Assembly (NCBI RefSeq): GCF_900103605.1
Contig: NZ_FNHY01000013.1
Coordinates: forward strand, 1-62,551
Direction of reading: 5' to 3'
Length of the DNA stretch: 62,551 nt
From: Psychrobacillus sp. OK028
Lineage (GTDB): Bacteria; Bacillota; Bacilli; Bacillales_A; Planococcaceae
A model generated the notes under the pieces. The model was not told the DNA's origin. It did no database searches and saw only the letters and a list, made by a program, of their open reading frames with translations. Positions 40,166 through 47,352 of the stretch are shown here, piece after piece. The stretch's first letter is position 1, and each line of letters starts with the position of its first letter. The position numbers and the translations under genes were made by a program.

Positions 40166-40238
40166 GGTCTTGTAGCTCAGTTGGGAGAGCACCACCTCGA
40201 CAAGGTGGGGGTCGCTGGTTCGAGACCAGTCGGGACCA
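40166..40238 (+). tRNA. tRNA-Val(GAC), island attachment gene
   Basis: The 73 nt fold into a full cloverleaf: acceptor GGTCTTG / CGGGACC (with two G-T pairs), D-stem GCTC / GAGC, anticodon stem CCACC / GGTGG, T-stem GCTGG / CCAGT, discriminator A; CCA is not encoded. The loop TCGACAA gives anticodon GAC (Val). Position 33 is C rather than the nearly universal T, and position 60 is A. The 3' half is duplicated at 50055-50102 as the island's attachment site. Confidence 0.85.
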
Positions 40239-40240
40239 TC
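40193..40240 (+). repeat. attL: 48-bp direct repeat at the tRNA-Val 3' half
   Basis: The 48 bases from CACCTCGACAAGGTGG to CGGGACCATC are repeated identically at 50055-50102. The copies begin inside the anticodon stem and end two bases past the discriminator, the usual place for tyrosine integrase crossover. Confidence 0.93.
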
Positions 40241-40250
40241 TATTAGATAT

Positions 40251-40290
40251 AAGCCGCAAACCTTGATTCATAAGGGTTTGTGGCTTTTTC
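40251..40290 (+). terminator. Terminator after tRNA-Val (island copy)
   Basis: AAGCC-CAAACC / GGTTTG-GGCTTTTT stem. A different hairpin of similar design (AAGTCTG-AAACG / TGTTTGCAGACTTTT, 50110-50152) follows attR. Thus integration replaced the tRNA's original terminator by one carried on the island. Confidence 0.75.
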
Positions 40291-40333
40291 TCTTTTTAAA
40301 TCAAATACCTAAAATACCATGAGAAATGCAATT

Positions 40334-40350
40334 GGTGCCATTTTGGTGCC
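40334..40350. promoter_or_regulatory. Candidate integrase arm-type sites, left end
   Basis: Two GGTGCC copies begin at 40334 and 40345, one helical turn (11 bp) apart, between attL and the integrase stop codon. The same hexamer at the same period occurs near attR. Binding by the integrase is inferred. Confidence 0.6.
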
Positions 40351-40359
40351 GTAGTACAG

Positions 40360-41472
40360 TTAATTTGATTCTTTTAGTAAAGCATCAATTTGATTAGCAG
40401 CTTCCTCTTGCATATTAGGTAAGACATGTGAGTATGTGTCTAACGTTATTTTAATGTTACTATGTCCTAAACGTTCAGATACTACTTTTGCATGTATTCC
40501 CTGAGACAAAAGCATAGTTGCATGGGTATGCCTTAGGTCATGAAAACGAATACGTGGTAACTTAGCTCCTTTAATCAGCCTAGTAAAGGTCCTTTTTAAG
40601 TTCGCTGGGTTCATAGGAGTACCCTTTAATGTACAAACCACTAAATCATAGTTATTGTACTCGGGACCACTTTGTAATTTTTCCTTTGCGATAATCGCCT
40701 TGTGTTTTCTAAGAACAGTAATCGTCTCTTCTGAAAGCTTTATACTACGAATACTTGAATCCGTTTTAGCCCCATTTAAAAACTGCTTTCCGTCCTTACT
40801 AAGTGTTTGACGAACTGACAGCATACATTTATCAAGTTCTACGTCTTTCCAGCGTAGCCCTAAAATTTCACCCCGCCGCATGCCCGTTGTAATGGCAAGA
40901 TGAAAGGCGATATAAAGACGGTCATTTCTAGCCATCTTTAAAAATGTCTTTACCTCATTAATATTCCACACAGTCATTTCTTTCTTATCATCTTTAGGTA
41001 ATTGCACCTTTGTAATTGGATTTGAAACAAGCAATCCCATATTTACTGCATGGTCCAATGCCCCTTTAATAATGGTATAAATCTTCTTAATAGTTCCACT
41101 GGCTAGTCCATTCTCTTTAAGATCATTAACATAGCCTTGTAAGAGCATAGGAGTTAACCTGGATAGCATTATATGTCCTAGTGGAGGGATGATTCTATTT
41201 TTAATATAGCCACTATAGACTTCAGCTGTTTGAATACCAACACTGTTCTTTTTAATTTTAAACCAGTCATATAAGTAGTCTTTAAAATAGGTGTTAGATG
41301 GTTCCAGGTAAACTCCTTTGTAAACCTCCGCTTCAATTAACGCTAAAGCCTTTTCAGCTTCTTTCTTTGTTTTAAAGCTCTCCTTCTTACGTTTCCTTCT
41401 ACCAGTGAGTGGATCTTTACCTACTTCAGCAACGTAGTACCAACTAGACCCCTTTTTCTTTATTTGTCCCAT
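40360..41472 (-). CDS. Tyrosine integrase of the island
   Basis: Phage/ICE-type integrase with an N-terminal AP2-like arm-binding domain (WYYVAEVGKDPLTGRRKRK), a SAM-like core-binding domain and the catalytic domain. Catalytic residues: Arg in TTGMRRGEILGLRW, His-x-x-Arg in HDLRHTHATM, His in LGHSNIKIT and Tyr in DTYSHV. I use ATG 41472 because GGAGG abuts the earlier ATG, giving 370 residues. It is next to the tRNA gene and should act on the 48-bp core. No excisionase is recognised. Confidence 0.95.
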   Translation of the reverse strand: MGQIKKKGSSWYYVAEVGKDPLTGRRKRKKESFKTKKEAEKALALIEAEVYKGVYLEPSNTYFKDYLYDWFKIKKNSVGIQTAEVYSGYIKNRIIPPLGHIMLSRLTPMLLQGYVNDLKENGLASGTIKKIYTIIKGALDHAVNMGLLVSNPITKVQLPKDDKKEMTVWNINEVKTFLKMARNDRLYIAFHLAITTGMRRGEILGLRWKDVELDKCMLSVRQTLSKDGKQFLNGAKTDSSIRSIKLSEETITVLRKHKAIIAKEKLQSGPEYNNYDLVVCTLKGTPMNPANLKRTFTRLIKGAKLPRIRFHDLRHTHATMLLSQGIHAKVVSERLGHSNIKITLDTYSHVLPNMQEEAANQIDALLKESN

Positions 41473-42007
41473 AGGTGACATCCTCCTTTTGAAAGATGTC
41501 CTCTAAAGGTATGACAAGCTTCTATATAAAGACTGTAGCAAAGACAACTAATTATGACAATCATTTCCTTAACCTCTTCTCTTTTTTTGTTACAGATGCT
41601 ATATACGCTATTACTAAAGAGTAATTAAGTTAAGAAAATTCTAAATTTGTTAGTAAAACATAAACTCTGTACTTTAAGAAAACAGCTCAAATACAAAAGA
41701 TACAAAATTAGTTTATTTTTATTAAAAAGCAATTATTTTATCAATATAGCATTAATAAAGCAAGCAAATAATTTATATTTTGTATAATAAAAAAAACAAT
41801 AAAAAATCTTTTAGAGATTATGCCCCCCCAGTGCCTATGAAATCAACCTTCTCTCTTCTTTTGAACGGGGGTGTCATTTCATCTCTGAGATATTTACCCA
41901 CAAAAGTGTTGCGCAATCATTTAACTTATAGTTTTAGAAAACGTATATAGATAATGAGCTCGAGGAATTTATATTCCAAGGCTTAATAATATACGAGGTG
42001 AAATTAA
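41473..42007. other. AT-rich region between integrase and rep-like gene
   Basis: 535 bp without a recognisable gene. It contains long A/T runs and the motif ATGCCCCCCCAGTGC at 41820-41834, which has a near match on the other side of the rep-like gene at 43393-43408. A promoter for the rep-like gene is expected in the right half. No excisionase-like frame was found. Confidence 0.45.
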
Positions 42008-43012
42008 ATGAATCTTTTTCAAGAAAGCAACAGAGGTTGGCGCAACAAATCAATATCTGAAAAACTAACAGATATAGCACTAGAACAAAAAATGTTATTG
42101 GCATCAAACAAAGGGTATGTGATTGCTCCACAAAAGATAGTAAGGTGTTTTAGGCTATCCGATTTAGAAGTTAGGGTGTTACTAGACCTAATGTCACTAA
42201 TGGGAGAGAAGAATTACGCTTTTGCTGGACATAAATATTTAACCTTCCACTTAGGTAAAAAAAGCACTACTTCTATAAAAAATGCACTAAAATCATTAAA
42301 GAAAAAACAATTTATTTATTGGGATAAAAAAGGAGGTGATTTAGGGACAAATCACTATTGGTTAAAAAATCTTTATTATAATCCATACATCATAATGAGT
42401 GAAGCTACTCATTACTGTGTTAATAAAATTTTAGAAATCTACAGAAATAAGATTTCTTATGAGGACCTATACGGTGCTGTTTTAGATTTTATTGAGCCTA
42501 AAAAAAGTAAAGAAGATGTTGCCATAGATATGTATAGCACCTTTCTTCAACAATTGGCTGATAATCCCGAAGACAGAGATTGCCCTAATCTTTACATTAC
42601 GTATTGTGACAGGTTATCCGAACATATAGAAAACAAAACTGATTTTTCTATAGACATATTATGGGATAAACATTTTATTGAACTATTTGAAGAAAAAATA
42701 CCATATAAAAACACTGAGGAGAATAATGTAGTTCCTTTATTCGAAATTAGCCCCAAGATAATGCAAAGAGTCAATATAATTGAAGAGAAATTTGGATATC
42801 CTTTGTTTGAGGAGCCAATGGTAGTCGTCGATACTACAAAGAACCAAACTGACATATTTGCGTCAGAATGGACTCGATTGAATAAAAAAGCAACCAATTA
42901 TGTAAATGCTTTTGGTGATAGCTTGGATGAGAATCAAAAATGCCTTATTAGAGGAAAATTTATTACCAATAAAATATTGAATCAATTAACGGACAACGAG
43001 TATTTGTCTTAA
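42008..43012 (+). CDS. Replication-initiator-like winged-helix protein
   Basis: The 334-residue protein has an N-terminal winged-helix region (about 38-105: APQKIVRCFRLSDLEVRVLL, then KSTTSIKNALKSLKKKQFI and a wing with YWDKKGG). This is a pattern of plasmid and phage replication initiators and of helix-turn-helix proteins of integrative elements. The remainder is unrecognised. The ATG follows CGAGGTG. A terminator follows directly. Role as an initiator is inferred from the fold, its solitary place in the island and the structured flanks. Confidence 0.6.
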   Translation: MNLFQESNRGWRNKSISEKLTDIALEQKMLLASNKGYVIAPQKIVRCFRLSDLEVRVLLDLMSLMGEKNYAFAGHKYLTFHLGKKSTTSIKNALKSLKKKQFIYWDKKGGDLGTNHYWLKNLYYNPYIIMSEATHYCVNKILEIYRNKISYEDLYGAVLDFIEPKKSKEDVAIDMYSTFLQQLADNPEDRDCPNLYITYCDRLSEHIENKTDFSIDILWDKHFIELFEEKIPYKNTEENNVVPLFEISPKIMQRVNIIEEKFGYPLFEEPMVVVDTTKNQTDIFASEWTRLNKKATNYVNAFGDSLDENQKCLIRGKFITNKILNQLTDNEYLS

Positions 43013-43020
43013 ATATTAAT

Positions 43021-43047
43021 AGCTCTCCTATTGAAGGAGAGCTTTTT
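43021..43047 (+). terminator. Terminator of the rep-like gene
   Basis: AGCTCTCC / GGAGAGCT with a 7-nt loop and TTTTT, 8 bp after the stop. Confidence 0.85.
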
Positions 43048-43457
43048 AATTAGGCATTTATTTGCCTAACCATATATATATATTAGTCCACCCTACAGTC
43101 AGCAATATGTTTGGGGAGAGTTATTTATCAAACACGGTATATGCTGAAAGAAGTCTACTAATAATAAAAGGAATAATAATAAAAGTTTTAATATAAAAAG
43201 GATTACTATAAGACCTCTTCTTTCTCCAAATAGGAGAAAGGGTTAATAGATAAGTAAAATTCTAAACCTAAATTTATAGCTACTAGGTTTATGTTAACTT
43301 AATGGTAATATACTTAGCTTCTCTTTCTATCTAACAATTCTATAGTGATGCGTGTTGCGGATAAATTAGTTTAATGCACCAATACGAAACATATGCCCCC
43401 CCTGGTGCGTTTTTGTAGATATATTTACATACAGTCTAGCTGAGTTTAAATTTTGGG
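43048..43457. other. Structured non-coding region after the rep-like gene
   Basis: No gene is seen. Several hairpins cluster here: AGGCATTTATTTGCCT near 43053, the perfect CTTTCTCC-AAATA-GGAGAAAG at 43220-43240, and GCACCA / TGGTGC around 43375-43408 enclosing a run of seven C. This may be an origin region, but that is only inference. Confidence 0.45.
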
Positions 43458-43484
43458 GGCTATGTTAAAGGTAAGGGTTGATTT
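43458..43484 (-). repeat. 27-bp inverted repeat, left copy
   Basis: Begins GGCTATGTTAAAGGTAAG on the plus strand. Its reverse complement occurs at 47270-47296 with one mismatch. The pair encloses the sigma module and three small genes. Confidence 0.75.
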
Positions 43485-43494
43485 AAAATGCAGA

Positions 43495-43530
43495 TAAAAA
43501 ATGAGCTGGGAAATGTATCTCCAAGCTCAT
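43495..43530 (-). terminator. Terminator of the first sigma operon
   Basis: On the minus strand ATGAGCT-GG pairs with CC-AGCTCAT, followed by TTTTTT. It lies past the anti-sigma gene, with a repeat box (43554-43579) between the stop and the hairpin. Confidence 0.65.
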
Positions 43531-43553
43531 TATATTTTGATGTCCGTTTTTTT

Positions 43554-43579
43554 ACTAAAGCACCCGTTAGTTGAAGAAG
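43554..43579 (+). repeat. Two-box repeat family, B box
   Basis: ACTAAAGCACCCGTTAGTTG followed by AAGAAG. It lies 77 bp beyond the stop codon of the minus-strand anti-sigma gene. The left-most copy found in the window. Confidence 0.85.
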
Positions 43580-43655
43580 AATAGTTCGAAATTTAATTAG
43601 AAATTACCTTTAACATTATTTTTGATAATTTTATCTTGTAGATACTCGCTTATTA

Positions 43656-44672
43656 TTAATACTTATCTGTAATTACTCCAACGGAAGATGCTTTAATGAA
43701 TGGTAAATCTTTTAATCGTGATAATGTTTCAGCATTACCAGTAACGACGGCACCAAAAAATTGTATATCCTCTTCTGTTAGCTGCTCATCTTCCCCACTC
43801 AATATCGTAAATAATCGACGAAACTCACCTTGCCATCGTGCATTGTATTGTTGTCCCGACTCAATAGATGAAATAAAACCAAGAACGGGTTCTTCTTTAA
43901 TACCCCCATTTTCATCTATTAAGGAGAGTCCATAGACAGTCTCTTCAGAGCGAACTAAATTAGTATATCCAATCACTTCATTGTTATCGTTAATCTGTTT
44001 AAATTGGAAGCTATCTTTCTCATCATTGACATCATCCACCCAGAGCCAAGATAGTGTCACTTCATCTGCTATCATATTCTGTACCTCTTCAAATGAATAG
44101 CCTTGATTGAAAGACAATGCCACTTCCATCATTTTTTCTTCCCCAATATCATCTAACAAACTTAGATCTTGTCGGTAGTTTTTATATTCAAGAAACGGAT
44201 AGAAAAAAACCATTTCACGTTGACCAAATTCGTTATAACGTTGATTTTGTAAATCCTCTTCAGAATAACTTCTCCCAATTAGGATTGGCGACTCAATTCC
44301 AATACGGTTTAAATTTTCATTACGAAAAAGTCCAAATCCGTATCTTTCTTCTCCAGTATAAACGACTTTCCCTTCAATAATTTTATAAGTTGTATATCGA
44401 TTTTCCCCACCTAAAATCCCATGATAACGTTCAAGCTTTCCAATATATTCATTCGGTGCAGAAATATCGTGAAATTCTGTTGCAGAAATTTGAATGGGGG
44501 CTTCTAATCGATACACAATCGAACGATTTGCTATTGCCCCAACGATTATCACAATAACTAGAACTGCAATTGTAATCAAAATCGTTTTCCAACTCGCTCT
44601 TCTTTTTGCTTTCTTGATCGTTTTTTCCATTTTTTTCACGTCAAATAAGTCATTATTTCTTCCATTGTCCAT
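43656..44672 (-). CDS. Anti-sigma factor, Sigma_reg_N/C type
   Basis: The 338-residue protein has a short charged cytosolic N-terminus, one membrane helix (about residues 28-48, ILITIAVLVIVIIVGAI) and a large extracytoplasmic domain (SATEFHDISAPNEYIGKLER onward). This layout fits the Firmicute sigma factor regulators with N- and C-terminal Sigma_reg domains. It overlaps the upstream sigma gene by 20 bp, so the two are made together and should form a membrane-signalling pair. The signal is unknown. Confidence 0.82.
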   Translation of the reverse strand: MDNGRNNDLFDVKKMEKTIKKAKRRASWKTILITIAVLVIVIIVGAIANRSIVYRLEAPIQISATEFHDISAPNEYIGKLERYHGILGGENRYTTYKIIEGKVVYTGEERYGFGLFRNENLNRIGIESPILIGRSYSEEDLQNQRYNEFGQREMVFFYPFLEYKNYRQDLSLLDDIGEEKMMEVALSFNQGYSFEEVQNMIADEVTLSWLWVDDVNDEKDSFQFKQINDNNEVIGYTNLVRSEETVYGLSLIDENGGIKEEPVLGFISSIESGQQYNARWQGEFRRLFTILSGEDEQLTEEDIQFFGAVVTGNAETLSRLKDLPFIKASSVGVITDKY

Positions 44673-45165
44673 CTATCTTTTCCTCCCAAATCTTTTTAAA
44701 GGTGTTGCGAGCACGCTGTAAATAGGTTTTTACAGTGGCTTCTTTCATAGTTAAAATCTCACTGATTTCTTTATATGAAAAATCCATATAGTACTTTAAA
44801 ATGAGAAGTTGTTGAAAAGTTGGTTGAAGTTCTTGCAATGCATCTACCATTTCGCTCGCCATTTCTTTTGTTATTAGATTTAACTCTACATGTTCAATGG
44901 CAGGCTTTAGACTTTCTAAATCTTCTTCACTTAAATGAACAAACGTTTTATTTTTGTTATATAGAGAATAGTATCGATGAATGGCTACTTTAAACATCCA
45001 CGCTCGCATTTTCTCAGGTTCGATTTGCTGAAGACATTCAATCGTTTTTATAATTGTCTCTTGGGTAATATCTTCGGCGTCTTCTTTTCTAGCTCCGATT
45101 TTCATTAAATATTTAAATACGATTTTTGCATGAGCAAGGAGTAGTTGTTCCCATTCATTTTTCAA
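44653..45165 (-). CDS. ECF RNA polymerase sigma factor
   Basis: A 170-residue ECF sigma factor. Region 2 spans about 10-80 (ARKEDAEDITQETIIKTIEC, RAWMFKVAIHRYYSLYN), and region 4 about 113-165 (FSYKEISEILTMKEATVKTY). The ATG has a weak GGTGAAG upstream. It is co-transcribed with the anti-sigma gene. Carried as island cargo, it could reprogram host promoters. Confidence 0.93.
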   Translation of the reverse strand: MKNEWEQLLLAHAKIVFKYLMKIGARKEDAEDITQETIIKTIECLQQIEPEKMRAWMFKVAIHRYYSLYNKNKTFVHLSEEDLESLKPAIEHVELNLITKEMASEMVDALQELQPTFQQLLILKYYMDFSYKEISEILTMKEATVKTYLQRARNTFKKIWEEKIDGQWKK

Positions 45166-45412
45166 AACTTCACCAACTTTTGGATATCCATTTTTATTTC
45201 GTAGTAATCACTCACCTATATAACAATTGTAAGGTAAAAAAGTATACAACTTTTTAAATTTATTTTATGAATTGAAAAAAACCAATCAACCATATGCAAT
45301 TACATAGATCAAAATTGGTCTAATTTCATTTAATGATTTCATATTATTCATTTCCGTTTCATCAGCCAATAACAAAATAGAGTATTTTTAATTTCTGTTG
45401 AACGTACTAATT
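45166..45412. other. Upstream region of the first sigma operon
   Basis: AT-rich, no gene. It should hold the promoter for the sigma gene, possibly autoregulated, but no clear ECF-type -35/-10 pair could be assigned. Confidence 0.35.
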
Positions 45413-45491
45413 CTACTAAACTGCCCCGTTACTTGAATAATAAGAACAAGCATTAATCCTGTTGAAGTAAAGCACCCGTTAGTTGAAGAAG
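45413..45491 (+). repeat. Complete two-box repeat (A-spacer-B)
   Basis: A box CTACTAAACTGCCCCGTTAC at 45413, a 24-bp spacer, then B box GAAGTAAAGCACCCGTTAGT from 45464 with TGAAGAAG after it. Inner GCT-TTA type pairing is weaker here. It separates the sigma operon from the next small gene, which starts 53 bp on. Confidence 0.88.
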
Positions 45492-45543
45492 CATAAGGTA
45501 TAACAAAATTATCTTTGGTAAGACTAATTTTGAGGTGATAAAT

Positions 45544-45963
45544 GTGATTCGCAAAATTTTGTTTTCGTCAATTCCTATACTTTTCTTATTTAATCTACTT
45601 ATAGTAAGTGCACAAAGCATTACGGAAATTGAAATTCTTGATATTGAAAAAAACAAGATGATAACAATCCCAACAAATCCTAAAATACAATTAGAGACTA
45701 AAAAAATTATTAAAGAAATTGATAATATTGTTAAAAAATTCAACCCCATTCCTGACAAAGGTTATATAGTTAAAATCCCCTTATCACCATCTCTTCGATT
45801 AGAAAATAAATGGGTAAATACTTTGATTGATGAAGTTATTATTATTATTCCCGAAAATGAAAAGCCTTATTTACTCATATTTGATGATGAAAAAAAGCCT
45901 CATTTTTTTACCATTAAACCAGAAATGGATGGGTTACTAAAAACTTTAGATATTCCCCAATAA
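45544..45963 (+). CDS. Small secreted protein of unknown function
   Basis: The 139-residue product starts with a signal peptide (about residues 1-22, ending VSAQS) and is otherwise soluble, Lys/Ile-rich, with DIEKNKMITIPTNPKIQLE and a C-terminal MDGLLKTLDIPQ. I use GTG 45544, 5 bp after GAGGTGAT; an in-frame GTG at 45535 lies within that ribosome binding site. No family recognised. A terminator follows at once, then a complete repeat element, so the gene sits alone between two repeats. Confidence 0.75.
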   Translation: MIRKILFSSIPILFLFNLLIVSAQSITEIEILDIEKNKMITIPTNPKIQLETKKIIKEIDNIVKKFNPIPDKGYIVKIPLSPSLRLENKWVNTLIDEVIIIIPENEKPYLLIFDDEKKPHFFTIKPEMDGLLKTLDIPQ

Positions 45964-45990
45964 AAAGACCACTTAGTGGTCTTTTTATTA
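45964..45990. terminator. Terminator shared by two convergent genes
   Basis: AAAAAGACCACT and AGTGGTCTTTTT pair almost without a loop. It stops the plus-strand gene before it and can stop the minus-strand gene after it, with a repeat element between. Confidence 0.85.
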
Positions 45991-46000
45991 TGTACTTCTT

Positions 46001-46074
46001 AAACTAACCAGCCGCTTTAGTTGTATAAGAAAAAAGCTTTACTCCTTCTTGAAGTAGAGCACCTCGTTAGTTAA
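46001..46074 (+). repeat. Complete two-box repeat (A-spacer-B)
   Basis: A box AAACTAACCAGCCGCTTTAG then TTG, spacer AAAAAGCTTTACTCCTTCTT, B box GAAGTAGAGCACCTCGTTAG then TTA. GCTTTACT and AGTAGAGC in spacer and B can pair. It ends 25 bp from the stop of the following minus-strand gene. Confidence 0.88.
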
Positions 46075-46098
46075 ATTAGAAACTGTTCGAAACATTAT

Positions 46099-46686
46099 TC
46101 ACTGCGGACTCAATTCAGGTCCCCAAGGAGCTGGTAATATAGAATCTTCTTTGATATTTTGTCTCTTTAACCCTATTTTTTTTGCATAATAATCAAGCAT
46201 TTCAAAAACAGTTAAACGATGAAAACTTCCGTGGATAAATTGGGGTTCATTTCGTCTGTTAGGGTCTATTTTCCAAAGAGGAATTGAAACACTTCCTGTA
46301 TTATCGCTAAATTCATTTATTGGAACACTGAAGTTAATATGCTCGTTATACCCATTTGCAACTGCTATTACAGTAACTTCCCCCATGTCTTTCATTAGGA
46401 ACCTAGGGTCCTTGTGAACTGAAACAGGTATTTTTGCTTCGCCATCAGAATTTGTTAATTCTGTTCCGATTATCTCACCTAATGAATTTATTACAATAAT
46501 TCGAGAGTTACTAATTGGTTTACCATGTTCTTCAAAAGTTGTTGTTACTCTAGCAGATAATGTCGCTAATACTGTGTTTTCATTTGTCTCTGCAAACTTT
46601 GCTTTTGTTGAACTTTCCCAATTTACATAAAACACTGTTGTAAGACTTAATAGCAATAGTAAAAAAATTACTGATATTTTTTTCAT
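46099..46686 (-). CDS. Secreted protein with carboxypeptidase-regulatory-like domain
   Basis: A signal peptide (about 1-22, MKKISVIFLLLLLSLTT) precedes a beta-rich domain (about 40-130: ATLSARVTTTFEEHGKPI, SDGEAKIPVSV) like the CarboxypepD_reg/Big fold. The C-terminal part (FHRLTVFEMLDYYAKKIGL) is unrecognised. Total 195 residues. The ATG follows AGGTAGGTG. The stop lies 25 bp from a complete repeat element. Confidence 0.72.
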   Translation of the reverse strand: MKKISVIFLLLLLSLTTVFYVNWESSTKAKFAETNENTVLATLSARVTTTFEEHGKPISNSRIIVINSLGEIIGTELTNSDGEAKIPVSVHKDPRFLMKDMGEVTVIAVANGYNEHINFSVPINEFSDNTGSVSIPLWKIDPNRRNEPQFIHGSFHRLTVFEMLDYYAKKIGLKRQNIKEDSILPAPWGPELSPQ

Positions 46687-46742
46687 CTAATCACCTACCT
46701 AATTTTAAGTAGTATTTCCTTGTGATAAGACTTTATTCTTAT

Positions 46743-46762
46743 TGAAGTAAAGCACCCGTTAA
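46743..46762 (+). repeat. Two-box repeat family, B box
   Basis: TGAAGTAAAGCACCCGTTAA, 12 bp from the stop codon of the minus-strand gene that follows. The A box is not evident to its left; the sequence there is degenerate. Confidence 0.82.
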
Positions 46763-46773
46763 CACAATAAGCC

Positions 46774-47112
46774 TTATGATTTAACATTCACTTTTATTTT
46801 CTCAACAATTAAAAATATAAAATATAAAATAATTAATGCGATAGAAATACCAAGATATAATTCAAATCTAGATAAAAACATTTCTTTTGTCCAATAGTCA
46901 TCTGGTAATAAAAATTTAGCTAAGAAATTTGAAATTGCTATCCCATCGTTAGCTTCAGGTATTAAACTTTCTGTATAGTTTTGACCCAAAGCAACACTTG
47001 AAAGAATTGCGAAAGCAATCATTGGTATTGTAGCTTGAGACATATTCATCTTTTTCTTTGAAATGAAAACTCCCGCTATAATTCCATATAAGACTAAAAT
47101 GACGAAAATCAT
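46774..47112 (-). CDS. Small membrane protein
   Basis: The 112-residue protein has about three membrane helices (FVILVLYGIIAGVFI at the start, ATIPMIAFAILSSVAL, and LYLGISIALIILYFIFLIV near the end) and a short charged tail. No family recognised. The ATG follows AGGGGGAC. The stop codon is 12 bp from a B-box repeat and an A-box repeat lies 75 bp upstream of the start, so it occupies one inter-repeat interval. Confidence 0.75.
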   Translation of the reverse strand: MIFVILVLYGIIAGVFISKKKMNMSQATIPMIAFAILSSVALGQNYTESLIPEANDGIAISNFLAKFLLPDDYWTKEMFLSRFELYLGISIALIILYFIFLIVEKIKVNVKS

Positions 47113-47186
47113 ATAAGTCCCCCTATTCTATCCCTTTATATTAATTATTACGGTTGAAAACCCTTTAAGTTTCGATTTTTCTTGTT

Positions 47187-47208
47187 CAACTAACCTGCAC
47201 CGTTAGTT
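47187..47208 (+). repeat. Two-box repeat family, A box
   Basis: CAACTAACCTGCACCGTTAG then TT: short arms AACTAA / TTAGTT around an 8-9 nt centre. Right-most copy in the island. Confidence 0.8.
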
Positions 47209-47248
47209 TAAGTACATTTTTTCACAAATTTTTTAAATGCAGGCAAAA

Positions 47249-47296
47249 TTCATAATACCATTTTACGAAAAATCAACCTTTACCTTTAACATAGCC
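47249..47296 (+). repeat. Inverted repeat, right copy, with 48-bp homologue at 56366
   Basis: The last 27 bp (47270-47296, ending CTTTAACATAGCC) are the inverted partner of 43458-43484 with one mismatch. The longer 48-bp stretch resembles 56366-56413 (AATACCAT, CGAAAAA, ACCTTTAACATAG shared). It may be the end of a transposon-like unit or another interspersed repeat. Confidence 0.7.
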
Positions 47297-47310
47297 AATT
47301 TTTTAGTTAT

Positions 47311-47352
47311 TAAAAAAACTGGACCCATATAAATATGAATCCAGTTTTTATT
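47311..47352 (-). terminator. Terminator of the OLD nuclease gene
   Basis: On the minus strand ACTGGA and TCCAGT (with further TATAT pairing) are followed by TTTTTTT, directly after the stop. Confidence 0.75.

Noticed and set aside
40360-41472. Integron integrase that could serve the two-box repeats
   Set aside because: It has the AP2/SAM-like phage-type N-terminus, lies at the tRNA att site and has its own arm-type sites. I see no IntI-specific insertion, so it is better explained as the island integrase.
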